From positions 28,704 through 92,703 of the forward strand of contig NZ_AGBF01000009.1 in NCBI RefSeq assembly GCF_000225525.1: a stretch of DNA of 64,000 bases. The letters are read 5' to 3'. Each line of letters starts with the position of its first letter. Positions within the stretch are counted from its first letter, which is position 1. Under the pieces are notes generated by a model. It searched no databases. It was not told the DNA's origin and was given only the letters and a program-made list of their open reading frames with translations. The position numbers and the translations under genes are program-made. This DNA is from Streptomyces zinciresistens K42 (GTDB taxonomy: Bacteria; Actinomycetota; Actinomycetes; Streptomycetales; Streptomycetaceae). Positions 51,475 through 58,849 of the stretch are shown piece after piece.

Positions 51475-52260
51475 TCAGGTCGCCGGGAGCTGGTACGACA
51501 GCACGTACGCGTCCGCCGCCATGACCGTGTCACAGACCTCCACAGCCCGCCCTTCGGTGTCGTACGCGGTGCGGACGAGGTGGATCACCGGCACACCGGA
51601 GGCCAGCCGAAGCGTCTTCACCTCGGTGGGCGAGGGCATCCGGGCGCGGATCTCCTCCTCGAAGTGGTCGAGGTGGTGGCCGAGTTCTTCGAGGCGGGCG
51701 TAGATGCCGCCGGGGCCCGGGTTGGGTTCGGCGATCGGTGTCCCGCGGGCGATGTCGAGGGGGAGGTAGGAGGTGGCGAACTCGACCGGCTTGCCGTCGA
51801 GGAGATACCGGCGCCGGCGGGCGAGCACACGCCGTACGGAACCGAGCCGGGTGGAGATGTCCTGGCTGGCCTTCTCCTCCTTGACCTCCAGACTGTCGAC
51901 CTGGGGGTGACTGCCAGCCGCGTCCGCCTCCACGATAAACGCGGACTTGCCCTGCTCGCGGTGACGGCGGGCGAAGCGGTCGGAGGCGAGACGCCGGACG
52001 GGAGGCCGGGGCCGCACGAAGACGCCCTTGCCGTGCTCGGCGTGCACCAGGCCCTCGCCCGTGAGGACGGAGAAGGAGTTGCGGACGGTCATCCGGGAAA
52101 CGCCGTAGTGCTCGACGAGTTCGGCTTCGGAGGGGAGCTTCTCCCCCTCCTTGAACCGCCCACGGTCGATGGCCTCGCGCAGCTGGTCGGCGATCTGCCG
52201 GAAGACCGCACGATCGCTCGTGGGGTCGAGATCACCGAGCACGCTCGGAAGTGACGTCAC
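51475..52260 (-). CDS. korSA: GntR/UTRA repressor (KorSA-like)
   Basis: A 261-residue GntR regulator. The winged helix covers about 15-82 (FRQIADQLREAIDRGRF, LPSEAELVEHYGVSRMTVRNSF). The UTRA ligand domain covers about 100-250 (RYLLDGKPVEFATSYLPLDIARG). GTG 52260 follows AAAGGAG. It is the homologue of KorSA, which represses transfer and replication genes of pSAM2. The operator copy at 52276-52292 immediately upstream indicates autoregulation. Confidence 0.9.
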   Translation of the reverse strand: MTSLPSVLGDLDPTSDRAVFRQIADQLREAIDRGRFKEGEKLPSEAELVEHYGVSRMTVRNSFSVLTGEGLVHAEHGKGVFVRPRPPVRRLASDRFARRHREQGKSAFIVEADAAGSHPQVDSLEVKEEKASQDISTRLGSVRRVLARRRRYLLDGKPVEFATSYLPLDIARGTPIAEPNPGPGGIYARLEELGHHLDHFEEEIRARMPSPTEVKTLRLASGVPVIHLVRTAYDTEGRAVEVCDTVMAADAYVLSYQLPAT

Positions 52261-52275
52261 GTGTACTCCTTTAGG

Positions 52276-52292
52276 TATCTAGACGAGTGGGC
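52276..52292. promoter_or_regulatory. operator between gntR and nudix genes
   Basis: TATCTAGACGAGTGGGC; its complement GCCCACTCGTCTAGATA matches the 51394-51410 site for the first 12 bases. Positioned to control both divergent genes. Confidence 0.7.
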
Positions 52293-52343
52293 GAGTGTTG
52301 TTGCTACGGTGGAGAGCCTAGCCATCCGAGAGGGCCGAGGAAC

Positions 52344-52775
52344 GTGAGCACTGACCGTCCGCACTCCGTGAGCGTCGCCGGAGTCATCGTCGACGACCAC
52401 GGCCGCGCCCTCCTGATCAAGCGCCGCGACAACGGCAAGTGGGAGCCTCCGGGCGGAGTCCTCGAACGCGAGGAGACCATCCCCGAGGCGCTGCAACGCG
52501 AAGTCCTCGAAGAAACCGGCATCAAGATCGCCCTTCCGGCGACCCTCACCGGCGTCTACAAGAACATGACGGGCCTCATCGTCTCGCTCGTCTTCCGCTG
52601 CCAGGCCGCCGACGGCACACCCACCACCGGGGACGAGACCCGCGCGCTGCGCTGGGCCACCCGCGAGGAAGTCACCGAACTCGCCGACGAGGCGTACGCG
52701 ATCCGAGTCACCGATGCACTCGACGCGGCATCCCCGCCGGCCATCCGCGCCCACGACGGCGTCAAACTCATCTAG
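52344..52775 (+). CDS. Nudix hydrolase (Pif-like)
   Basis: A 143-residue Nudix protein. The Nudix box runs from Gly38 (GGVLEREE) through REVLEETGI (52-60). GTG start 52344 within reach of GAGG. pSAM2 encodes Pif, a Nudix-domain immunity factor that blocks redundant transfer between element-bearing cells, in the same relative place beside the korSA gene. A similar immunity role is inferred. Confidence 0.87.
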   Translation: MSTDRPHSVSVAGVIVDDHGRALLIKRRDNGKWEPPGGVLEREETIPEALQREVLEETGIKIALPATLTGVYKNMTGLIVSLVFRCQAADGTPTTGDETRALRWATREEVTELADEAYAIRVTDALDAASPPAIRAHDGVKLI

Positions 52776-52821
52776 CCCGAACCCGCTGCACATGGCGGCC
52801 TACCAGCACGAAGGAACTTGT

Positions 52822-53250
52822 ATGCACGAGTATACGAGCACTGCGCGGGTCTGGGGACTCACTTGCCCAGGTTTTCCCGAGGAGGTCAGCCGCGCCCGCC
52901 GCTGGACACGCGACATCCTGCGCGACTCACCCCTGGCCGAGGACGCCGAACTGATCGTGAGCGAGCTGAGCGCCAACGCGATCCTCCACACCGCGAGCGG
53001 CCGAGAGGCCGGCAGCTTCCATCTGGCGTTGGCCATGTCTTCGCAGGTGGTCGCTCTGTCGGTGACGGACGGCGGAGGCGCCGGCACGGCTCCGAAGGTC
53101 GAGCACCGGGACCAGGAGGCGGAGCACGGCCGAGGGTTGGGCATGGTCAGCGCGATTGCGCACCGGGTCGTGGTCCATGACAGCGACGGCGGCCACACGG
53201 TCACCGCGGAGCTCTTCACGGACGTACGACGAGGAGGGCACCCGTGCTGA
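52822..53250 (+). CDS. ATP-binding (HATPase_c, RsbW-like) regulator on element B
   Basis: A 142-residue GHKL protein with N-box LIVSELSANAILHTASG, G1 SVTDGGGAGT and HGRGLGMVSAIAHRVVVHD. An ACGAG-TAT-ACGAG element overlaps the start codon (52826-52838), resembling the element's operators. It overlaps the next gene by 7 bp. Confidence 0.88.
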   Translation: MHEYTSTARVWGLTCPGFPEEVSRARRWTRDILRDSPLAEDAELIVSELSANAILHTASGREAGSFHLALAMSSQVVALSVTDGGGAGTAPKVEHRDQEAEHGRGLGMVSAIAHRVVVHDSDGGHTVTAELFTDVRRGGHPC

Positions 53251-53627
53251 CCACGACGACTGCTCCAGGCTTCTGGTGCGAATGCTGGACCCGACACCTG
53301 GACGACGGCCAGCCTCCGACGCTCTTCGGCTCTTACGACGCGCGCACCGAGGTCGAGGCGAACAACTGGGTCTCCGAAATCCTGCGCACCATCTCACCGG
53401 CACTCGACACGGATACCTCCGAGGAGGCATGGGAACGGCTCTACGACCACCGCGTCAACACCCGCAGAGCCCTCATACGCCGCGTGCCCTGGACGGTGTC
53501 CGTCACGCACACCCGCACACTCATTACCTGGACCGTAAGCCCCGTGACCTTCCTGCCACTGGCACACCGACAGGGTGCAGAACTCCCCACATGCACACAC
53601 GACTTCAAGCCCCACAGGTCCGCTTGA
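53244..53627 (+). CDS. hypothetical protein, 127 aa
   Basis: Unknown. Soluble and mixed alpha/beta, with several Trp and Cys (GFWCECWTRHLD; NNWVSEILRTISP). GTG start overlapping the ATP-binding gene by 7 bp indicates co-translation. Confidence 0.6.
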   Translation: MLTTTTAPGFWCECWTRHLDDGQPPTLFGSYDARTEVEANNWVSEILRTISPALDTDTSEEAWERLYDHRVNTRRALIRRVPWTVSVTHTRTLITWTVSPVTFLPLAHRQGAELPTCTHDFKPHRSA

Positions 53628-53691
53628 CGCTCAACACCTGACCTCGATGCTCAACTCGCACCTGATATCCCCGCTGGGCCAGGAATCAGGC

Positions 53692-54546
53692 ATGCTCAGC
53701 CCCGTGAGCACCGACAGCAACCATCACCCTTTGAACGGCACCGATGCCACCGAGCACAGCGTCGGTGCAGACCTGCCCAGGGCAATCGCCACTCTGAACG
53801 AGGAAGAGACGTACAGGGCCCTACTGACGGCAACGCACTGGGCAACTCTCGATCACGCATACGGGTCTGCCGCTGAAGCACCCAAGAGACTGGCCGAACT
53901 CCTCGCCCAGGACCAGACCGTGAGGACCAAAGCACTCGACTACCTGCACTACACCCTGCACCACCAAAACACCCTCTACGAGGCGACAGCGCCCGCGGCA
54001 CTGTACGTTGCCGCGATCCTCCCGAATCCACGAACCACCCGCACCGTGGACAAGGGCCACAACTCGTTCCCCGGCTGCATGCGTGCTGAACTGCTCCTCT
54101 GGATCGCATCAGTGGCCGACGCAGTCACAGACGAGGCCGACGTCCTCAGCCGACGGCACGGATTCCCCCTCGACGACTACCCGCCGGCCGTAAGCATCCG
54201 AAGGATTCGACCGCAGCTGTACTCAGCAGCCGTGGCATACGTCGACGACACCGACCGGCCCACAGCCGAGGCGGCGATCACGGCATGCATTCGCCTCCTG
54301 GACGATCCTCGCCTGCTGCACCACCGCGCAGCACTCGTACCCGGGATCCGACAGATCCTGGGAACCAGCGAACAGTGGCAACACAGAGAGCGGGCCATCG
54401 ACGCCCTCGACACATGGGGCGAAGACTCCACGGGCTTGGAAGGCCAGCAGAACCCCTTCCTGTTCTGTGACAGCGACACACCAACGGACAACGGCTCGCG
54501 GCCCATTGACACGAACGAGGGCTACAGCGAACCGCCACCGTTCTGA
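53692..54546 (+). CDS. hypothetical helical-repeat protein, 284 aa
   Basis: No family recognised. Almost wholly helical, with ALLTATHWATLDHAYGSAAEAPKRLAELLAQD and CMRAELLLWIASVADAVTDEADVLSRRHG. ATG 53692 has AGGA 7 nt upstream; ATG 53647 is an in-frame alternative. The last 40 residues are acidic and disordered. It occupies the AICE cargo position. Confidence 0.6.
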   Translation: MLSPVSTDSNHHPLNGTDATEHSVGADLPRAIATLNEEETYRALLTATHWATLDHAYGSAAEAPKRLAELLAQDQTVRTKALDYLHYTLHHQNTLYEATAPAALYVAAILPNPRTTRTVDKGHNSFPGCMRAELLLWIASVADAVTDEADVLSRRHGFPLDDYPPAVSIRRIRPQLYSAAVAYVDDTDRPTAEAAITACIRLLDDPRLLHHRAALVPGIRQILGTSEQWQHRERAIDALDTWGEDSTGLEGQQNPFLFCDSDTPTDNGSRPIDTNEGYSEPPPF

Positions 54547-54932
54547 CGCGTCCCAGTGATCACGACCTTGCCAACCAGGTGAGTTACAACTTTCTCTACT
54601 GGTTCAAGGCGGCTCGCTCCGCTCCCCGCGCGCGGCCCGGCCCCCGGCCGGCCCTGCGCTCCTGCCTTCGTCCCGCTCCAGCCCGGCCAGCGCCCGGGCC
54701 GCGCTCAAAGCATGCAGCAGCCTGATGCCAGAGAAGGGGTATGTCGTGGCTGGGGCGGTCGGCTCCACGGCTTTACGGAGCCACTTTGGCGCGAGCCTCG
54801 AAGATCATGGCCCCAACGTCGTGCTTTACCGGGCAGGTCCACAGACTGCCCGACGCGCCGGAAGCTTACGGGGCCATGATCACTCGCGCCAAAGCAGCGC
54901 CACCCCAAAGCCGCTCCACCGACCTCATTGTT
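54547..54932. other. non-coding stretch with a large structured hairpin
   Basis: The first half is very G+C-rich simple sequence (CGGCTCGCTCCGCTCCCCGCGCG). At 54785-54893 nested inverted repeats pair: TTTGGCGCGAG with CTCGCGCCAAA, ATCATGGCCCC with GGGGCCATGAT, CGGGCAG with CTGCCCG. No gene is supported. Confidence 0.6.
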
Positions 54933-55367
54933 TTAGTACACGCGCTCTGACGCCTCAGCAAGAGCGTCACCAACCTCTGCCCTCTTCGCTCTGTCAGGCC
55001 GAGGCTTTTCACCTCTAACGAGTGAGTGCGCAAATCCAGCAGGGGGGTCGTCCACTGGATCAAAGACGACTCCGACGCCGCATGCGCGAGGCACTGAGGC
55101 ATTGAAGGCGAACACCATTTGTCCCGGCTTTTTGGTTACCGACTCAGGACCAAGATTTTCCTCATCCAACAGAGTCTTACGGTAAACAGATATACCGTCA
55201 GGATCGAACTGAAAGGCGGCGCGACTGGGCGTCTTCACTTCGCTAATGAGATCAGGGACAAGGAAATCAGGCACATCCGGAACGCGCCGATACAGTATTT
55301 CACTGTCCAGGATATCTGGATCATCCCACGCGGATGAATCTTCCAAGGCCAAGACTCCCCTCCCCAT
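54933..55367 (-). CDS. third gene of an A/T-richer module, hypothetical 144 aa
   Basis: A 144-residue acidic protein with no recognised family (PDFLVPDLISEVKTPSRAAFQFDPDGISVYRKTL, then RACGVGVVFDPVDDPPAGFAHSLV). The DPDGISV and FDPVDDP segments look like a conserved beta-rich core. Its ATG is 9 bp after the previous gene in the same operon. Base composition is lower in G+C than the rest of the element. Confidence 0.6.
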   Translation of the reverse strand: MGRGVLALEDSSAWDDPDILDSEILYRRVPDVPDFLVPDLISEVKTPSRAAFQFDPDGISVYRKTLLDEENLGPESVTKKPGQMVFAFNASVPRACGVGVVFDPVDDPPAGFAHSLVRGEKPRPDRAKRAEVGDALAEASERVY

Positions 55368-55376
55368 CAGGCCGAG

Positions 55377-55964
55377 TCAGACAAACAGTCTCTTCCACGT
55401 GGGATTACTGGCCCAAACCCTGAGCGAGATCTCCTTGAGGGCTCGCTTGGCTTCCAAGGCGATTCCCCTATCGCTCAAGTAGCCGTCGACCCGCGACTCG
55501 CCGTCAATATTGGCAGCGTAAACGTACGGCGGCTCCCCAGGAGAGAACTCGATCTCCAGACGCTCTTTTCCAGCGCGCCATTCCGCTAGAACCCCACCCT
55601 CAGCCGTCGGCGTCAGAAAAGGGTAAACGCTTCGGCTTTCGGTGAGGTGATCCAGAACCCGATAAGTCTGGTGGGTGACGCTTTGAGCGATGGGCTCAGC
55701 ATGACCACCATCCCAGCCAGTCTCAAGGGAACGAAGTTCACGGAGCTTCGAGCTGATGTACATCTGCAGCTCCAGCTTCGTCGATGCGCCGAGCGGCTGA
55801 AGATGCGAAACGCTACCCTCTCCGGCCAAGCGAGGTGCAACCTTGCGGATCAGCCACATTCCAGCTGGCTCTCCCCGCCTGGTGGCACGCGAGAAATCTC
55901 TCGCTAAACCAAGGGACGAATTGCAGCCGCTAGGACCAGCGGCGTACAAACTCCAAGCAGTCAT
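55377..55964 (-). CDS. second gene of the module, hypothetical 195 aa
   Basis: A 195-residue protein: positively charged N-terminus, then helical ELQMYISSKLRELRSLETGWDGGHAEPIAQ and beta-rich PFLTPTAEGGVLAEWRAGKERLEIEFSPGE. The LxxLExGWDGxxA-PI motif, followed by a GG-x-EW strand, is widespread in bacteria near TIGR04255-like genes. ATG 55964 overlaps the upstream stop (ATGA). Confidence 0.65.
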   Translation of the reverse strand: MTAWSLYAAGPSGCNSSLGLARDFSRATRRGEPAGMWLIRKVAPRLAGEGSVSHLQPLGASTKLELQMYISSKLRELRSLETGWDGGHAEPIAQSVTHQTYRVLDHLTESRSVYPFLTPTAEGGVLAEWRAGKERLEIEFSPGEPPYVYAANIDGESRVDGYLSDRGIALEAKRALKEISLRVWASNPTWKRLFV

Positions 55965-56755
55965 TCCATTTCCCCCCACTCTTGACGCATTCGCTGACTA
56001 GTCACCCTTTTAAAGACGCTAGTCACCACGTCATGCGCATCATCCAACGCACCCCAGAAGTCCGAATCAGAGTCAATGTCAGATTCTGCACTGAGACTCA
56101 GATTTGAACTGTCAGGGATCTCGTCCTCGACCCCTTCTCCGACCGCCGAATCCACCCCTACCAGGACACCGATACTAGGGTTTTCTTCATACTCGCAATA
56201 ATGCACGCGAAAACCAGAGTAGTCAGGCTTGGCGAATGGGAAGGCGCATTCAGCCTTCCATCCCGTCAGGACACCCGCCATGGCTTCATGAGCCGTCATA
56301 CCGAGGAGATTATTAACATATTCTACCGACACGCGCTTAACTTCGGGAATCTCCCCTACCGCTTCATGGGAGAGCTTACTGAAGCGCTCGAATTTTTCAC
56401 TCAACTCAGCCTTGAGTGCCTCAAATCCCGGATATTCAGCACCATCAGAATGGAAGTGCCAAGAAAAAATAAATCGGTCGTACTGAAAACGAATTCTTTG
56501 ATCGCCACTTTCCGTGACGAAGACACACATGGGCATGGGCCAAGAGAGTCCAGATTGGACGAATTGAACAGACTCTGGCTCTTGTGGGCCCCAGGACGGA
56601 AGCGGAGTTAGCTCTTGCAGTTCGGGGTACTGATGGCGCCACTCCACGCGCAGCGGAGCCAGATCAAGTGTTCGAAGCTTTGACAGTGGCTGCAGAAAGA
56701 CGCTGAGGACCACCGAATGCACAGGCGGCCGATCGAAGCTCAGTTTTTTCGCCAT
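55961..56755 (-). CDS. TIGR04255 family protein
   Basis: A 264-residue protein of the sporadically distributed TIGR04255 family: N-terminal FDRPPVHSVVLSVFLQPL strand-helix, RIRFQYDRFIFSW, and the central VKRVSVEYVNNLL. The C-terminal SDSDFWGALDDAHDVVTSVFKRVTS fits the family ending. Function is unknown. It leads a compact three-gene operon whose low G+C and location beside attR point to recent acquisition. Confidence 0.8.
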   Translation of the reverse strand: MAKKLSFDRPPVHSVVLSVFLQPLSKLRTLDLAPLRVEWRHQYPELQELTPLPSWGPQEPESVQFVQSGLSWPMPMCVFVTESGDQRIRFQYDRFIFSWHFHSDGAEYPGFEALKAELSEKFERFSKLSHEAVGEIPEVKRVSVEYVNNLLGMTAHEAMAGVLTGWKAECAFPFAKPDYSGFRVHYCEYEENPSIGVLVGVDSAVGEGVEDEIPDSSNLSLSAESDIDSDSDFWGALDDAHDVVTSVFKRVTSQRMRQEWGEME

Positions 56756-57193
56756 AGCGACACCCCCTTCTCCAGGTTACCCACATCAACTACGCAACTA
56801 ACAGCAGTTGTACTCAGTCCGTTACTGCGAAGCCTTGACGATGACCACTGTGTCACAGTTTGTACAGGTATGCAGTGGACTAGTCCAGGAGCTGACCGTG
56901 CCGCGACCCTACTGACGAACCATGTGCCTCAGCTAGCGGTTGGCTCACAATCACGCAACATCCAACACTGGCATGTGCTCATCAACGCAGTACACCGTTC
57001 TCCGTGGCTGATGGGTAGGCGCTGGAAGCTCAAAGCGGTGCAGCTCTGCCGGCGGCTCTCGGGAACCGTGCCAGACGCGTGCCAGGTCGTGCAGGGAATA
57101 GCGGGGCGCACCAGGGAACTAACGCCAGGGTCAGCCACGGTCCGAGACTGCTCCGCACCAGGTCAGCGCAGTAACCACTGCTGTGTGACCCGA
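56756..57193. promoter_or_regulatory. element B right end
   Basis: Holds the promoter of the TIGR04255 operon (A/T-rich 56765-56880) and arm-type GTGCCAG repeats at 57068-57074 and 57079-57085, 11 bp apart. No gene seen. Confidence 0.65.
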
Positions 57194-57242
57194 GCTTCCC
57201 AAGCTGAGAGTGCGAGTTCGATTCTCGTCACCCGCTCCATGA
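57194..57242 (+). repeat. attR, 49-bp core copy 3
   Basis: Identical to the 3' part of tRNA-Gly. It marks the return to chromosome. Confidence 0.95.
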
Positions 57243-57244
57243 TC

Positions 57245-57274
57245 AAGGCCCAGGTCGGTGACCTGGGCCTTTTT
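57245..57274 (+). terminator. original tRNA-Gly terminator, displaced
   Basis: AAGGCCCAGGTC (57245-57256), 3-nt loop, GACCTGGGCCTT (57260-57271), T-run to 57274. Perfect 12-bp stem. It is now 34.8 kb from the tRNA it presumably served. Confidence 0.85.
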
Positions 57275-57314
57275 GTTGGCCGTGGTGATCAGGGGTCGCT
57301 TGGCGGATCACCTG

Positions 57315-57752
57315 TCAGGTGGCCCACGCATCGGCCATCACGAAGGAAACGACCGTTCCGCCGAACCGGCTGGGCCCGGCGTGCCAGGACTCGGCGATGG
57401 AGTCCACGAGGAGCAGTCCGCGCCCATGCGCGTCAGCCGCCTCCGGTCGCCGCATCCTCACGTTCGCGGGAAACCCCGGGTTGTGCACCTCGACCCGGAG
57501 GGAGGTGCCCTCGCGGAACCACGCAACCCGGACGACCCACGGTTCTTCCGACCGGCCATAGACGATGGCGTTGGTCACCAGCTCCGAGATCATCAGCACG
57601 CAGTCATCCACCGAGCAGGCGAGGTCGTACGGGGCGACGAGCTTCCGGAACCGGCGTCGCGCGATCCCCACCGACTCAGGTAAGGGGTCCATGGTCATAG
57701 CCCCGAGGCGCGGCGAGCCCTCAGATGGGCAGCGGTCGATCGTGTATCGCAT
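57315..57752 (-). CDS. ATP-binding (HATPase_c, RsbW-like) regulator
   Basis: A 145-residue GHKL protein: N-box MISELVTNAIVYGRS, EVHNPGFP, HGRGLLLVDSIAESWH and a GGTVVSF end. Probable chromosomal member of the serine-kinase/anti-sigma family. ATG 57752 gives MRYTIDRCP. Confidence 0.88.
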   Translation of the reverse strand: MRYTIDRCPSEGSPRLGAMTMDPLPESVGIARRRFRKLVAPYDLACSVDDCVLMISELVTNAIVYGRSEEPWVVRVAWFREGTSLRVEVHNPGFPANVRMRRPEAADAHGRGLLLVDSIAESWHAGPSRFGGTVVSFVMADAWAT

Positions 57753-57950
57753 CCGTACTCACTCCTTGATGCTGCCGTCCCAGTTCAGGCAGCGCCGTCT
57801 CGACGCGGCACGGGTACGGTCGTTGACGATGGGCAGCGCGAGCGTGGTGTGTGAGCCGGCTCGCCTTCCAGCCCTCCCGCGGCACGCTCGGAAAGGTAAG
57901 TACGCGTCCTGTTTCGGCTGCTGCCCCGTCACGATGTACCCCTGCCTTTA

Positions 57951-57990
57951 AGTGGCCTTAGCCACTTACTGGATAGTGGCATTAGCCACT
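57951..57990. promoter_or_regulatory. paired GntR operators
   Basis: AGTGGC-CTTA-GCCACT (57951-57966) and AGTGGC-ATTA-GCCACT (57975-57990), 24 bp apart, in the 274-bp gap after the GntR gene. A third, wider copy is at 58787-58809. Confidence 0.75.
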
Positions 57991-58026
57991 CGTGCGGCGC
58001 AAGCGGTGCACCGAAATGACGAACCA

Positions 58027-58767
58027 TCAGGTGAGCGGATAGCCCTGCTCGAATGCCCAGCGGTGCGGCGGGTAGGTGGCTTCGGCGAACTCCAACGGTC
58101 GGTCCTGGAGGTCGAACACCACGTGATGGACTAGCAAGACAGCTGATCCAGGCTCCAGTTGGAGGTCAGTCGCCTCCTCCCCTGTCGCCTGGCGAGCGCA
58201 CATGCGATCTTCGGCGTAACTCCCCTGTCGGCCGGTCACGTTCTCGACATACATCAGGGTGCCTTCCTGGATCCGCTCCGGCTCCAGCAGCTTGGGAGCC
58301 CGCTCCCCGACGTCCGGCGCGAACCAGGAAGTGGACAGATTGATGGGCCCGTCCTGGTTGTTGGTCACCCGCCGGCGGTGCACTGCTCGACGATCCTTCA
58401 CCAGGCCCAGCGCCTCAACGACGTGATCCGGCGCATCCAGCCAACCAGTCGAGGTGATCGCCGCGTACTCACCGGGGGTGTAGATCTTTCCGGTCTGCCG
58501 GGCCCGCCCGTACAACTCCCTTGCCCGCCGGTTGACTTCAAGGCTCCGCACATAGGTGCCGGACCCCTGAAGCTTCTCGACGAGCCCCTGATGGCTCAGC
58601 GCTGCCAGCGACCGCGCGGCGGTCGGCCTGGACACCTTCCAGTTCGCCGCCAGTTGTCGCTCCGAGGGGACCTCGTCCCCCGGTCTCAAGTCGCCCCGAA
58701 GGATCTGATCGCGGATGAAGTGAGCGATCTGGAGATACTTCGGCTGCGCCTCTTCGATCTGAGGCAT
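58027..58767 (-). CDS. GntR/UTRA transcriptional regulator
   Basis: A 246-residue GntR repressor with winged helix (YLQIAHFIRDQILRGDLRPG, PSERQLAANWKVSRPTAARSL) and UTRA domain (NLSTSWFAPDVGERAPKLL; VLLVHHVVFDLQDRPLEFAEATYPP). It is divergent from the DUF1152 gene, with an AGTGGC/GCCACT operator between, so it probably regulates itself and DUF1152. Confidence 0.92.
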   Translation of the reverse strand: MPQIEEAQPKYLQIAHFIRDQILRGDLRPGDEVPSERQLAANWKVSRPTAARSLAALSHQGLVEKLQGSGTYVRSLEVNRRARELYGRARQTGKIYTPGEYAAITSTGWLDAPDHVVEALGLVKDRRAVHRRRVTNNQDGPINLSTSWFAPDVGERAPKLLEPERIQEGTLMYVENVTGRQGSYAEDRMCARQATGEEATDLQLEPGSAVLLVHHVVFDLQDRPLEFAEATYPPHRWAFEQGYPLT

Positions 58768-58786
58768 GTATGCCCCTCCTCATTCA

Positions 58787-58809
58787 AGTGGCTATGGCCT
58801 CTAGCCACT
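58787..58809. promoter_or_regulatory. GntR operator between gntR and DUF1152
   Basis: AGTGGC (58787-58792) and GCCACT (58804-58809) flank an 11-bp centre, compared with 4 bp in the downstream pair. Confidence 0.7.
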
Positions 58810-58849
58810 ATAGGAGGGGGCAGGGGGCCGAACCCGTATTCTTGGGCAC

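Larger units (their letters stand above)
45083..57242. mobile_element. pSAM2-type AICE, element B
   Basis: Bounded by att copies 2 and 3 and by GTGCCAG arm pairs (45141-45158, 57068-57085). Gene order int, xis, rep, small spread genes, spdB-like, traSA, SCO3933-like, korSA-like GntR, Nudix (pif-like) and cargo follows the actinomycete integrative and conjugative element plan. All functions expected for FtsK-type conjugation are present. Confidence 0.92.
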
